From: Tistrella bauzanensis | Lineage (GTDB): Bacteria; Pseudomonadota; Alphaproteobacteria; Tistrellales; Tistrellaceae | Direction: 5' to 3' | DNA: 58,884 nucleotides | Assembly (NCBI RefSeq): GCF_014636235.1 | Contig: NZ_BMDZ01000036.1 | Span: 1 to 58,884 of the forward strand | Shown here: positions 51,323 through 58,884 of the stretch, one piece after another | How positions within the stretch are numbered: the stretch's first letter is position 1 | How the letters are laid out: each line of letters starts with the position of its first letter | Notes under the pieces: model-generated | What the model saw: the letters and a program-made list of their open reading frames with translations, nothing else | The model's database searches: none | Told to the model about the DNA's origin: nothing | Program-made: the position numbers and the translations under genes

Positions 51323-52219
51323 TCAGATCTTGCGCGCCTGGGCGCGGACGAACAGGCCTTCCGGACGGAAGACCAGCACCGCGGCCATCACGAGATACAC
51401 AATGAACAATTCGGCATCCGGCACCAGATGCACCGCCGCCGCGCGCGACAGGCCCACGATCAGCGCGCCGACCGCGGCCCCCTCGATCGAGCCCAGTCCG
51501 CCGATGATCACCACCGCGAAACTCAGGATGATCACGCCGACGCTGATGCCCGGCTGCACGGAAATCTGCGGTGCCGTGAACGCACCGCCAAGTGCTGCCA
51601 GGAACACGCCGCAGATGAAGGCCAGCACATAGACCTTGTTGACGTTCACCCCCATCGAGGCCGACATCTCGGGGTTGTGAATGACCGCGAGAACGATCTT
51701 GCCCAGCGTGGTGCGGTTCAGGCCGAACCACACGCCCAGCCCGCAGATCACAGCCAGCCCCATCAGCGCGAAATCATAGCCGACATAGAACAGCGGCCCC
51801 ATCTCGACATTGCCGAACAGGCTGTAAGGCTCCGACACGTAATAGGGATCGACGCCCCAGATCAGCTTCACACCGTCTTCCAGCATCAGGAACAGGGCAT
51901 AGGTCACCAGCACCAGCAGCACTTCGTCGCGACCATAGAACAGTCGCAGCAGGCCGCGTTCCAGCAGCGGCCCCAGCACGGCGGCAACGCCGGCCGCCGC
52001 GAGCAGCATGGCCACCAGCGACCATTCGGGGGCAAGGCCGATGGTGGTGAACCAGGTCACCAGCGAGGCCGCGGCATAGGCGCCGATCGCATAGAAACTG
52101 CCATGGGCGATGTTCAGGATCTTGAGCACGCCGAAGACCAGCGTCAGCCCCAGGGCCACGATGAACAGCCAGGCGGCATAGATCAGCCCGTCCACGAGAA
52201 CGGTGAGCAGAAGCTCCAT
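51323..52219 (-). CDS. livH: Branched-chain amino acid-type ABC permease LivH
   Basis: A 298-residue permease starting at ATG 52219 (GGAGA 10 nt upstream), directly at the first helix LLLTVLVDGLIYAAWLFIVA. ILNIAHGSFYAIGAYAAASL and VVIIGGLGSIEGAAVGALIV are LivH hallmarks. It lies 11 bp upstream of livM. Confidence 0.92.
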   Translation of the reverse strand: MELLLTVLVDGLIYAAWLFIVALGLTLVFGVLKILNIAHGSFYAIGAYAAASLVTWFTTIGLAPEWSLVAMLLAAAGVAAVLGPLLERGLLRLFYGRDEVLLVLVTYALFLMLEDGVKLIWGVDPYYVSEPYSLFGNVEMGPLFYVGYDFALMGLAVICGLGVWFGLNRTTLGKIVLAVIHNPEMSASMGVNVNKVYVLAFICGVFLAALGGAFTAPQISVQPGISVGVIILSFAVVIIGGLGSIEGAAVGALIVGLSRAAAVHLVPDAELFIVYLVMAAVLVFRPEGLFVRAQARKI

Positions 52220-52352
52220 CAGGAACGTCTCCGGGAAGACTGCGACAACGATGGACATTGCCGGAAACGGGAACCGAAACGGGCCGCGCGACGCCATGGC
52301 CGGCCCGGCGGACACGTGTCCGCCGGGCCGGCCATGATTGCCGTCAGGCAGG

Positions 52353-53666
52353 TCAGTTGCAGGCGGCGCCGGGGAAACCGGCCTTGATCCAGTCATTCGC
52401 CTTCATGTCGGCCGGCGGATTGACGCATTTCGCCGGATAGCGACCGATGTCCTCAATCACCACCATCTTCTTGTCCGCGTCATAACGGGTGCGGCCGAAG
52501 GCGATGTCCTGAATGGCCTGATGACCATTGCCGTTCGCCATGGTGATCTGGCCGCCGGGGCTGTTCCAGGTCGAGCCCTTCAGCGCAGCGCGGATCTCGT
52601 CGGTCGTGGGCTTCTTGCCGCCGTTTTCCGACATGGCCTTCTCGATCGCGGTCTTCAGGCCCAGCAGGGCCTGCGAGACGCGATAGGGGGCCTGCACCGG
52701 ATAGACGCCATGTTCCGCGGTATAGGTGGTCTGGAACCAGGTGTTGAGCGGGGTTTCCTCGCTCATCAGGCCATAGGCGCCACGGGCGCCGATGATCGTA
52801 CCGTCGGGCATCTTGTCGCCCAGCGCCGGCAGAACATGGTCGGCTGCCGAGAACACAACCTGGCTGCGCTTGAACAGGCCGCGCGGGCCGGCCTGAAGGA
52901 CCAGCGCCTGAAGATCGCCGCCCCAGTTGCTGGAATAGACCAGATCCGAGCCCTGGCGCAGCAGCGCCGAGATTTCGGTGCCATACTGGCCGGCGCCGAA
53001 TTTGGGCAGCAGATCGGCCTCGAACTTGGCCTCCGGATACAACTGCCCCATCGCCGCCACGAAATCATTGCGGCTGTCATGGCCCCAGGCATAGTCCTGG
53101 TTGATGGCGCTGTAGGTGCCGACCTTGACGTCATGGTCCTTCATGTAGCGGACCAGACCGACGTTATCCATGGTGGCATGGGCGGCGGTGCGGAAGACGT
53201 ATTCGAACTGATTGTCTTCAAAGATCCGCGGCGTGCCGCAGTCGAACAGGATCAGCAGCGCCTTCAGTTCCTCGGCCACCGGGCCGACCGCAAGGCAGTC
53301 GCCCGAGCTGATATAGCCGACCACCGCATCGACCTGCTCGCGCTGGATCAGGTTGCGCAGTTCCTGCACCTGCTTGGTGGCGCCGCCGGCCTCGTCGATG
53401 ATGATCGGCTGGATTTCCATCCCGCCGAAGCCCTTGGTATCGTAAGGGGCCGGCAGCTTGCCGGCATTCAGCCCGGCAATCATGGTCTTGGCACCGTTCG
53501 CCGCCGGCACGCCGAAGGCCTCGGCGGCCTGACCCGACAGGAAGGTGACGATGCCGATCTTGAAGGTTTCTGCCGATGCCGGGCTGGCGCCCATGGCCAT
53601 CGCTGCAACCGCGACGCCGGCACCAAGGCCGCAGGCAAGGCTGCGGAAACGCGACCGCATGCTCAT
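52353..53666 (-). CDS. livJ: ABC transporter periplasmic substrate-binding protein
   Basis: A 437-residue LivJ-like protein. ATG 53666 (GGAGGAGAA upstream) begins a signal peptide, SLACGLGAGVAVAAMAMGAS. The mature part starts KIGIVTFLSGQAAEAFGVPA; DAVVGYISSGDCLAVGPVAE is the binding-lobe pattern. Two extra cysteine pairs (e.g. LFDCGTPR, ending GAACN) may form disulfides. First gene of the seven-gene operon with acyl-CoA ligase and thioesterase. Confidence 0.92.
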   Translation of the reverse strand: MSMRSRFRSLACGLGAGVAVAAMAMGASPASAETFKIGIVTFLSGQAAEAFGVPAANGAKTMIAGLNAGKLPAPYDTKGFGGMEIQPIIIDEAGGATKQVQELRNLIQREQVDAVVGYISSGDCLAVGPVAEELKALLILFDCGTPRIFEDNQFEYVFRTAAHATMDNVGLVRYMKDHDVKVGTYSAINQDYAWGHDSRNDFVAAMGQLYPEAKFEADLLPKFGAGQYGTEISALLRQGSDLVYSSNWGGDLQALVLQAGPRGLFKRSQVVFSAADHVLPALGDKMPDGTIIGARGAYGLMSEETPLNTWFQTTYTAEHGVYPVQAPYRVSQALLGLKTAIEKAMSENGGKKPTTDEIRAALKGSTWNSPGGQITMANGNGHQAIQDIAFGRTRYDADKKMVVIEDIGRYPAKCVNPPADMKANDWIKAGFPGAACN

Positions 53667-53718
53667 GATGTTCTCCTCCCATTCAGATGCTCGCCGGGCG
53701 ACCGGTGCATCCATTATT

Positions 53719-53736
53719 CGAACAATCGTATGTTCG
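53719..53736. promoter_or_regulatory. Candidate operator upstream of livJ
   Basis: CGAACAATCGTATGTTCG is an 18-bp imperfect palindrome (CGAACA/TGTTCG arms, 6-bp centre) 53 bp before the livJ ATG. Size and form resemble TetR-family operators of acyl-CoA catabolic operons, which suits the CoA ligase and thioesterase in this operon. Confidence 0.45.
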
Positions 53737-54067
53737 TTTGGCGGGTTGCGGCTGCCATTGCCGACGCATCCGGATGGCCATCTTTCTCTGTTCAATCAGA
53801 ACAGGACCATCAAACGGCGTTCGGATTTCGACTCCGCAACTCATTTTGTAAGGATGTTTCGGAAGGCATCTTAGAGTCGGTGACGGCTATGGGTCAATCG
53901 CCATGGCCTGATGATCCATCATATGGACCTGCCATACCCACACGCACGCTGAAGGCATACATCTGAATGCCGATATTCCGCTGATCCGGGCATCTTTCCG
54001 TGCGGTTCTGCATCTGCAAGCTGCGCAGATATGCAGATCGGCAGGCCATATGACGGACCACTGGCTC
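53737..54067. other. Intergenic region upstream of livJ
   Basis: About 330 bp without a credible gene. It should include the livJ promoter; the operator is listed separately. No RNA motif recognised. Confidence 0.4.
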
Positions 54068-54108
54068 AAAAAAAGGCGTGCAGACGCCGGAGGGGACGTC
54101 TGCACGCC
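54068..54108 (-). terminator. Strong intrinsic terminator
   Basis: A perfect 12-bp stem (GGCGTGCAGACG / CGTCTGCACGCC) with a 10-nt loop is followed on the minus strand by seven T residues. It ends the rhomboid transcript, with a 155-nt 3' UTR. Confidence 0.9.
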
Positions 54109-54266
54109 GGAACAGGCCCGCCTGCCGGCAGGGGCCGCCGGCATGGGGATGGAGGGCCGTGTCCCTGTCACCTGGAACGCCCCTATCCTCGCGCCATGCG
54201 GCCCCGGTCGCAAACGAGGCTTTCTCGGGGTGAGGCCGAGCTGGATTAAAGCATGGCGCCCACGGG

Positions 54267-54923
54267 TCAGCCGCGGCGCGGGCGCGGCAGCAGGAACGGG
54301 AACAGCGCCAGGCCGCCCAGAAACCCGCCGATATGGGCCACCCAGGCCACCGCCTCACCGGTGCCGGGCGTGCCCCAGATGCCGGTGATGACCGCGGTCG
54401 CGATCCACAACAGGGCCAGCGGCATGATGCTGCCGGTGCCGGCGCGGCTGCGGCGCATCATGATCAGCACCGCCGCGAACAGCCCGCTGATGCCGGCCGA
54501 TGCGCCCAGCATCGGCACCATGCTTTCAGGGTAGATCAGCACATGGGCCAGCGCCCCCAGCATGCCGGTGACCAGATAGAACCCCACCATGCGCAAGGGA
54601 CCGACCATGCGCTCCACCCCCGCCCCCCAGGCCGCCAGCAGCGCCATGTTCAGCAGCAGGTGCAGAAAGCCGCCATGCAGGAACTGGAAGGTCAGCGGCG
54701 CGATCAGCGACGGCAGGTCGAAACCTGGACCATAGCTATAGCGGGCGGGGATCACCGCGGCGGTCGCGATCAATTCCCAGTCCAGATGCTCCGGCAGCAG
54801 GAACACCCGCACCAGATGGACCAGGACGTTGATCCCGACCAGCATCTGGGTCGCGCGCGGCAGGTTGAACATCGGCTGGCGACGGCGCAGCTGGTCGGCC
54901 GCTCTGGGGTCGGGCACGGGCAC
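54267..54923 (-). CDS. Rhomboid-family intramembrane serine protease
   Basis: A 218-residue membrane protein with about six helices. Catalytic Ser in GASAGISGLFAAVL and His in VAWVAHIGGFLGGLALFPF; the H-N region is FLHGGFLHLLLNMALLAAWG. It cleaves membrane-embedded helices. GTG 54923 has AGGAG about 10 nt upstream; an ATG at 54872 would remove 17 residues. Confidence 0.88.
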   Translation of the reverse strand: MPVPDPRAADQLRRRQPMFNLPRATQMLVGINVLVHLVRVFLLPEHLDWELIATAAVIPARYSYGPGFDLPSLIAPLTFQFLHGGFLHLLLNMALLAAWGAGVERMVGPLRMVGFYLVTGMLGALAHVLIYPESMVPMLGASAGISGLFAAVLIMMRRSRAGTGSIMPLALLWIATAVITGIWGTPGTGEAVAWVAHIGGFLGGLALFPFLLPRPRRG

Positions 54924-55141
54924 GGTGCAATGGCTCCTGTCGGGGATGGGGGTCGCGTGCGGCGCGGCCCGATCGGCAGCATGTCGGCTGTATCGCCGCC
55001 GCTGTCAATGCTGGTGGTGTCGGCACCATGCAGCGTCATCGCAGCGTCATCTGGTGGACCTATGATGTCGGGTGATGATACCGGATCGGGGCAGCCAGCC
55101 CCATCGCGGCTCCGGCCTCTCGGCAGACAAGGCGTTGGTTC

Positions 55142-55492
55142 GTGACCGGTATCCGGCTGAAACATGCGGCATTGCGCATTCTGGGTTGGGCCTGCCTTGC
55201 AGCCGGCGCGGCCCTTGCCCCCACCCCGCTGCCGGTGGGCCTGCCGATGATCGCGCTGGGGCTGGGGCTGGTTCTGGCCACCTCGGCCAGCGCCCGCCGG
55301 GGGCTTGGCCGGCTGCGTGCACGCTGGCCCGGGTTCTCGGGCCGCATCGGCCGGCTGGAACCCTATCTCCCCCGCCATCTGCGCAGCCGGTTGCGGCGGA
55401 CCGATCCTGAACGCCGCAACCGGCTGCGGCGGGGCAAGCCCGCGCCCGACGACCCGCTCAGACGATATTCAGCCGATTCCAGGTCGGGCTGA
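55142..55492 (+). CDS. Hypothetical membrane protein
   Basis: 116 residues starting with GTG 55142. Two adjacent hydrophobic segments (ALRILGWACLAAGAALAPTP, LPVGLPMIALGLGLVLAT) and a very basic C-terminus (RSRLRRTDPERRNRLRRG). The pattern resembles small PGPGW-type transmembrane proteins, but I cannot be sure. Its 3' end overlaps the convergent SDR gene by 35 bp. Confidence 0.55.
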   Translation: MTGIRLKHAALRILGWACLAAGAALAPTPLPVGLPMIALGLGLVLATSASARRGLGRLRARWPGFSGRIGRLEPYLPRHLRSRLRRTDPERRNRLRRGKPAPDDPLRRYSADSRSG

Positions 55493-56237
55493 TCAGGATC
55501 TCGTTCAGGCAGACATGCGGTGGCATGGTCGCCACGAAGCGGATCGTTGCGCCGAGATCATCCGATTGCAGCATCCGCGCCCGGTCTTCGGTCGTCACCG
55601 GCACCGGACGCCGGTCGAGGATCGCGGTGTTCACCTCGCCCGGGCAGATCGCGCAGGCGCGGATGCCATGCTGGCCTTCTTCAAGATTGAGGCTGGCATT
55701 CATCGCCAGCATCGCATGCTTGGCCGCATTATAGGCGGGGCCGGTCAGGCGCACATCATAGCGCCCGGCCCAGGACGAGACATTGATCACCAGCCCGCCG
55801 CCGGCCTTGCGCATCGCCGGCAGCACCGCATGGGTGCAATAGAACGCGCCGTCCAGATCGACCCGGATCACCTGATCCCAGCCATCGGTGTCGACACTTT
55901 CCCAACTGCGGTTGGGAACGTTGAGGCCGGCGCTGTTGACCAGAATGTCGATCCGGCCCTGCGCCTGCAGGATCGCGTCGGCCACCTCGCGCACCGCCGC
56001 TTTGTCGGCCACGTCGAGCAGGGCGACCAGCGCCTGCCCGCCTGCGTCACGGATGCGGGATGCCACGGCATCCAGAGCATCGGCGCGCCGGCCGCTGAGA
56101 TAGACCGTGGCGCCGGCCTCGGCCAGCGCCAGTGCCGCGGCTTCGCCGATACCGCTGCCGGCGCCGGTGATCCAGGCGACCTGCCCGTCAAGCTGTGTAC
56201 CGGCAAGCCGTGTGCCGTCGAGTCGTGCGGTCGTCAT
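55458..56237 (-). CDS. SDR-family oxidoreductase
   Basis: A 259-residue classical SDR: AWITGAGSGIGEAAALALAE, NSAGLN, and catalytic set NVSSWAGRYDVRLTGPAYNAAK, with CPGEVNTAILD. The C-terminus is shorter than FabG types and lacks the usual DGG end. It begins with a short LDGTRLAGTQLDGQ repeat. Substrate unknown. Confidence 0.86.
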   Translation of the reverse strand: MTTARLDGTRLAGTQLDGQVAWITGAGSGIGEAAALALAEAGATVYLSGRRADALDAVASRIRDAGGQALVALLDVADKAAVREVADAILQAQGRIDILVNSAGLNVPNRSWESVDTDGWDQVIRVDLDGAFYCTHAVLPAMRKAGGGLVINVSSWAGRYDVRLTGPAYNAAKHAMLAMNASLNLEEGQHGIRACAICPGEVNTAILDRRPVPVTTEDRARMLQSDDLGATIRFVATMPPHVCLNEILISPTWNRLNIV

Positions 56238-56474
56238 GATGGAGCGTCTCCCTGGCGGTCATTGTGGTCGGCCGCGGCCGCATCGCCCGCGCGACCGCGT
56301 GTTGAGTATGCCGCGTTCCGGCCACCACATGCCACGCCAACGCCGATTGAAAGCATGCATGTGTCCCCGCGGCCATGGCGCCCGCCCCGGCCACCACCTA
56401 TGCTGATCCCACCAAGCCCGAGTGCGGAGCAACCGCGCCATCCTGGCCAGGGACCTATCAGGAGACGCTCGCAG

Positions 56475-57272
56475 ATGAGCACCTACAGCTTCGATTTCAC
56501 CGGCCGCAACGTCTTCGTGATGGGCGGCACATCCGGCATCAATCTCGGCATCGCCCATGGCTTCGCCGCCGCCGGCGCCCAGGTCGCGGTCGCCAGCCGC
56601 AAGCCCGAGAAGGTCCAGGCGGCGGTTGCCGAACTTGCCGCCCACGGCAACGCGGTCGAGGGCTATGTCTGCGACGTGCGCGACGTGGCCGCGGTCAGGG
56701 CGGCCTTTGAGGGCGCCGCCCGCGTATTGGGGCCGATCGACGTGCTGATCTCGGGCGCTGCCGGCAATTTTCCGGCGCCCGCCCACGGCATCTCGCCCAA
56801 TGGCTTCAAGTCGGTGATCGATATCGATCTGATCGGCACCTTCCACGTGATGCGCGAAGCCCATCCACACCTGCGCAAGCCCGGCGCGGCCATCGTCAAC
56901 ATCTCGGCCCCCCAGGCCGCTCAGGCGATGGAGTGGCAGGTCCATGTCTGCGCCGCCAAGGCCGGCGTCGATATGATCACCCGGGTGCTGGCGATGGAAT
57001 GGGGGCCTGAGGGCATCCGCGTCAACAGCCTGGTTCCCGGTCCGATCGAGGGCACCGAGGGCATGGCCCGGCTGGCGCCGACGCCTGAGGCCAATGCCGC
57101 GGTGGCCGGCAGCGTGCCCCTGCGCCGCCAGGGCACCACGGCAGATGTGGCGCGCGTGGCCATGTTCCTGGCATCGGATGCCGCGGCCTATGTCAGCGGC
57201 GTGGTTCTGCCGGTCGACGGCGGCTGGTCCGCCGGCGGCGTGCCGCCCCTGACCATGGCCGCCGGCCGCTGA
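56475..57272 (+). CDS. SDR, 2,4-dienoyl-CoA reductase-like
   Basis: A 265-residue SDR from ATG 56475. It has GGTSGINLGIAHGFA, SGAAGNFPAPAHGISPNGF, and QVHVCAAKAGVDMITRVLAM instead of the normal YxxxK. This is the pattern of 2,4-dienoyl-CoA reductases (DECR), which lack the catalytic Tyr. NSLVPGPIEGTEGM and VSGVVLPVDGGWS complete the fold. It likely reduces dienoyl-CoA in fatty-acid breakdown. Divergent from the SDR at 55458. Confidence 0.82.
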   Translation: MSTYSFDFTGRNVFVMGGTSGINLGIAHGFAAAGAQVAVASRKPEKVQAAVAELAAHGNAVEGYVCDVRDVAAVRAAFEGAARVLGPIDVLISGAAGNFPAPAHGISPNGFKSVIDIDLIGTFHVMREAHPHLRKPGAAIVNISAPQAAQAMEWQVHVCAAKAGVDMITRVLAMEWGPEGIRVNSLVPGPIEGTEGMARLAPTPEANAAVAGSVPLRRQGTTADVARVAMFLASDAAAYVSGVVLPVDGGWSAGGVPPLTMAAGR

Positions 57273-57311
57273 CCCGCCTTTGCCTTCGGGCAGAGGATGG
57301 CGCGTGGACGT

Positions 57312-58457
57312 TCAGGCTTCCCTGAGCGCCCGCGCCACCGCCGCGAAGAATGCATCGTCGTTGATCTCCAGCCGCCGGCGATAGCCGGGCTTCGACCGCG
57401 CGCTGGCCACCACCACCACCAGTTCCTCGGCCGGGTTGACGTGGATGTACTGGCCATAGATGCCCTCGGCCTGGAAACTGCCCGCCAGAATCGGATCGGG
57501 CAGTTCCGGCACCCACCACATATAGCCATAGGGCACCATGCGGTCGCCGATCCGATACGGCGCGCCCGCCTCATCCAGCCAGCCATCGGGCAGGAGGTGC
57601 TCGTCGCCGATCCGCCCGCCTTCCAGCACGAACTGGCCGAAGCGGGCGTAATCGCCCAGGCAGGCATTCATGCCGCTGCCCGATATCGTCAGGCCATCGG
57701 GTGCTTCCGACCACCATCGGGCATCCATGGCCATGCCGGCCCGCGACCAGATCCGGTCCGACAGATAATCGGCCAGGCTGACACCTGTCGCGGCCTCCAT
57801 CACCGCGCCGACCAGATAAGACTCGCCGGTGTTATAGGTCCAGGCGCCGCCCGGCGGTGTCGCCGCCGGCAGATCCTTCATGAAGCCTAGAATGCCGCCC
57901 GGCTGCCAGCGCGACTGCACCGCCAGCAGTTGCCGCCGGTCCGATGCCGGATCGACATAATCCTCGTTCCAGCGGATGCCGGAATTCATCCGCAGCAACT
58001 GACGCAGCGTCACCGCCCGATAGCCGCCCTCCACCGCCACATAACGGCTGACAGGGTCGTCGAGCGAGCGGATCGCGCCCTCCTTCAGCGCCACGCCGAC
58101 CAGCGTGGCGGCGATCGACTTGGCCAGCGAGCAGGAATGCCACAGGGTCTCGACGCCGATGCCGCGCTGGCAGGTCTGAAACACCATCTGGCCGCGCTTC
58201 AGGATCACCAGCCCGGCAATGGCATTGGTGGTCAGATAGTCATAGAGGTCGAAGACCCGCCCCTGATCGTCGATCCTGATCGGCGGCAGGCCACCCGGAT
58301 ACCCGGCGAAATCACGCACCACGCCACCACGGCGGATGGTGCGCGACGGAAACCAGCCCTGATCTGTGGTCATCACCTCGATCATCTCGTCGGGCAGCAG
58401 GGTGCCGTCATAGAACCGGGTGAGCCGGGTCGCAGCCTCGGGCGTCATGGCCATCAT
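57312..58457 (-). CDS. Serine beta-lactamase-like hydrolase
   Basis: A 381-residue class C/esterase-type protein from ATG 58457 (AGGAC upstream). SxxK is in LWHSCSLAKSIAATLVGVA, the Tyr motif in WTYNTGESYLVGAV, and LLRMNSGIRWNEDYVDP is typical of this family. No signal peptide is visible, which points to a cytoplasmic esterase or amidase rather than a penicillinase. Confidence 0.85.
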   Translation of the reverse strand: MMAMTPEAATRLTRFYDGTLLPDEMIEVMTTDQGWFPSRTIRRGGVVRDFAGYPGGLPPIRIDDQGRVFDLYDYLTTNAIAGLVILKRGQMVFQTCQRGIGVETLWHSCSLAKSIAATLVGVALKEGAIRSLDDPVSRYVAVEGGYRAVTLRQLLRMNSGIRWNEDYVDPASDRRQLLAVQSRWQPGGILGFMKDLPAATPPGGAWTYNTGESYLVGAVMEAATGVSLADYLSDRIWSRAGMAMDARWWSEAPDGLTISGSGMNACLGDYARFGQFVLEGGRIGDEHLLPDGWLDEAGAPYRIGDRMVPYGYMWWVPELPDPILAGSFQAEGIYGQYIHVNPAEELVVVVASARSKPGYRRRLEINDDAFFAAVARALREA

Positions 58458-58521
58458 ACTGTCCTTGTTCTGCGGGGGGGGGTGGCGCAGCCGCATGATC
58501 CCGGGTGCTGCCGGATCATGC

Positions 58522-58803
58522 TCAGAGCGCATCGGCCATCACGAAATGACCAGGCGACACCTCATCGTAATGTCGGGCCGGCGGGCGATAGCCGGCGGGC
58601 CTGAGCGCGCTCAGGATTTCCGAGACGTCGAGCGTGCGGCGCCGGCGCGCCGCCAGCGGATCGGCCACCGGCACGGCATCGAGCAGGCGCCGGGTATAGG
58701 CGTGGCGCGGGCTCTGGAGCACGGCCGCGCGCGGCCCGATCTCGACGATCTCGCCCATATACATCACCGCCACCCGATGGCTGACCCGTTCCACCACGGC
58801 CAT
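58522..58803 (-). pseudogene. 5'-truncated oligopeptide ABC transporter ATPase
   Basis: 93 codons read as the C-terminal end of a DppF/OppF-type ATPase: AVVERVSHRVAVMYMGEIVE, SPRHAYTRRLLDAVPVADPL, SEILSALRPAGY. The ATPase core (Walker A, signature, Walker B, and the SHD switch that normally precedes AVVE) is absent. Upstream the frame hits a stop (TAG at 58863-58861), so the gene is broken near 58803. See the finding on the right edge. Confidence 0.7.
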
Positions 58804-58884
58804 AGGGGATGTCCCGCCCGATGTTGAAAAGGGCTCGGCGGACGTCGCTGGTTGATGAGGCTATGCAGCCTCGCAGACGGGGTC
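58804..58884. other. Unassigned sequence abutting the broken ABC ATPase gene
   Basis: 81 bp from the break to the window edge has no similarity I recognise to an ABC ATPase. It may be the end of an inserted mobile element or another rearrangement, but no inverted repeat or transposase is visible in so short a stretch. Confidence 0.35.

Noticed and set aside
55305-57272. 655-residue fused protein ending in the DECR-like SDR
   Set aside because: The first ~390 residues are antisense to the minus-strand SDR. A Shine-Dalgarno-like GGAGA before ATG 56475 and the family start define the true gene.
1-58884. CRISPR array
   Set aside because: Tandem repeats found are short (12-21 bp), contiguous and in coding frame, with no spacers or cas genes.

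Overview
The window is GC-rich DNA (roughly 70 % in genes), densely coding, with alphaproteobacterial-style gene content: a complete ccoNOQP-ccoGHIS cluster behind a putative FNR/FixK box, several branched-chain-type ABC and TRAP uptake systems, and many SDR enzymes. It resembles Rhodospirillales/Tistrella-like chromosomes, but that assignment is inference from gene content and composition, not a database match.

Layout. 1-3821 (minus): the N-terminal ~1270 residues of a giant surface/secreted protein (LEPR-type N-terminal motif, DUF4347, beta-helix, cadherin/VCBS-like repeats). Divergent from it lie a DUF6916 gene and three tandem phage-collar (MdpB-like) genes (4288-6586). A ~1.1 kb non-coding stretch follows, AT-rich in its first part, and holds a probable small RNA gene with promoter and terminator (about 7497-7652). 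7683-12496 (minus) is an unusual three-gene export/adaptor operon: a HlyD adaptor, a GAF-like/HlyD fusion, and a PqqD-like/M50 protease/HlyD fusion. 12626-19268 is a mixed set: cytochrome c fusion, DMT exporter, atypical M20 peptidase, DUF6064, Tat-exported aldo/keto reductase, TRIC channel and two small membrane proteins. 19373-23969 (minus) is a dctPQM TRAP transporter with two SDRs.

24225-32815 (minus) is the cbb3 oxidase cluster (ccoN-O-Q-P-G-H-I-S behind a small membrane protein), with a SafE/TauE-like gene diverging from it. 34056-38762 (minus) is a liv-type ABC operon with a stand-alone Lrp-ligand-domain gene upstream. Two tRNA-Leu genes (GAG, CAG), each apparently its own transcription unit, follow at 39413-39759. 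Next come a yybP-ykoY manganese riboswitch with its GDT1/TMEM165-type gene (39977-40901), a GNAT-C39 peptidase/RimK pair (41023-43805), and a DUF2946 gene with a TonB receptor (43984-46539).

46558-53666 (minus) is a seven-gene operon joining a second liv-type transporter to an acyl-CoA ligase and a thioesterase, suggesting uptake and CoA activation of a carboxylic acid. The right end has a rhomboid protease, SDRs, a serine beta-lactamase-like hydrolase and a 5'-truncated oligopeptide ABC ATPase whose homology stops abruptly at 58803.

Most distinctive are (i) the giant LEPR/DUF4347 protein near the collar trio and the M50-HlyD export operon, (ii) the small RNA gene, (iii) the Mn riboswitch, (iv) the GNAT-C39/RimK pair, and (v) a recurring pattern of in-frame 12/15/18/21-bp tandem repeats near protein termini or linkers.
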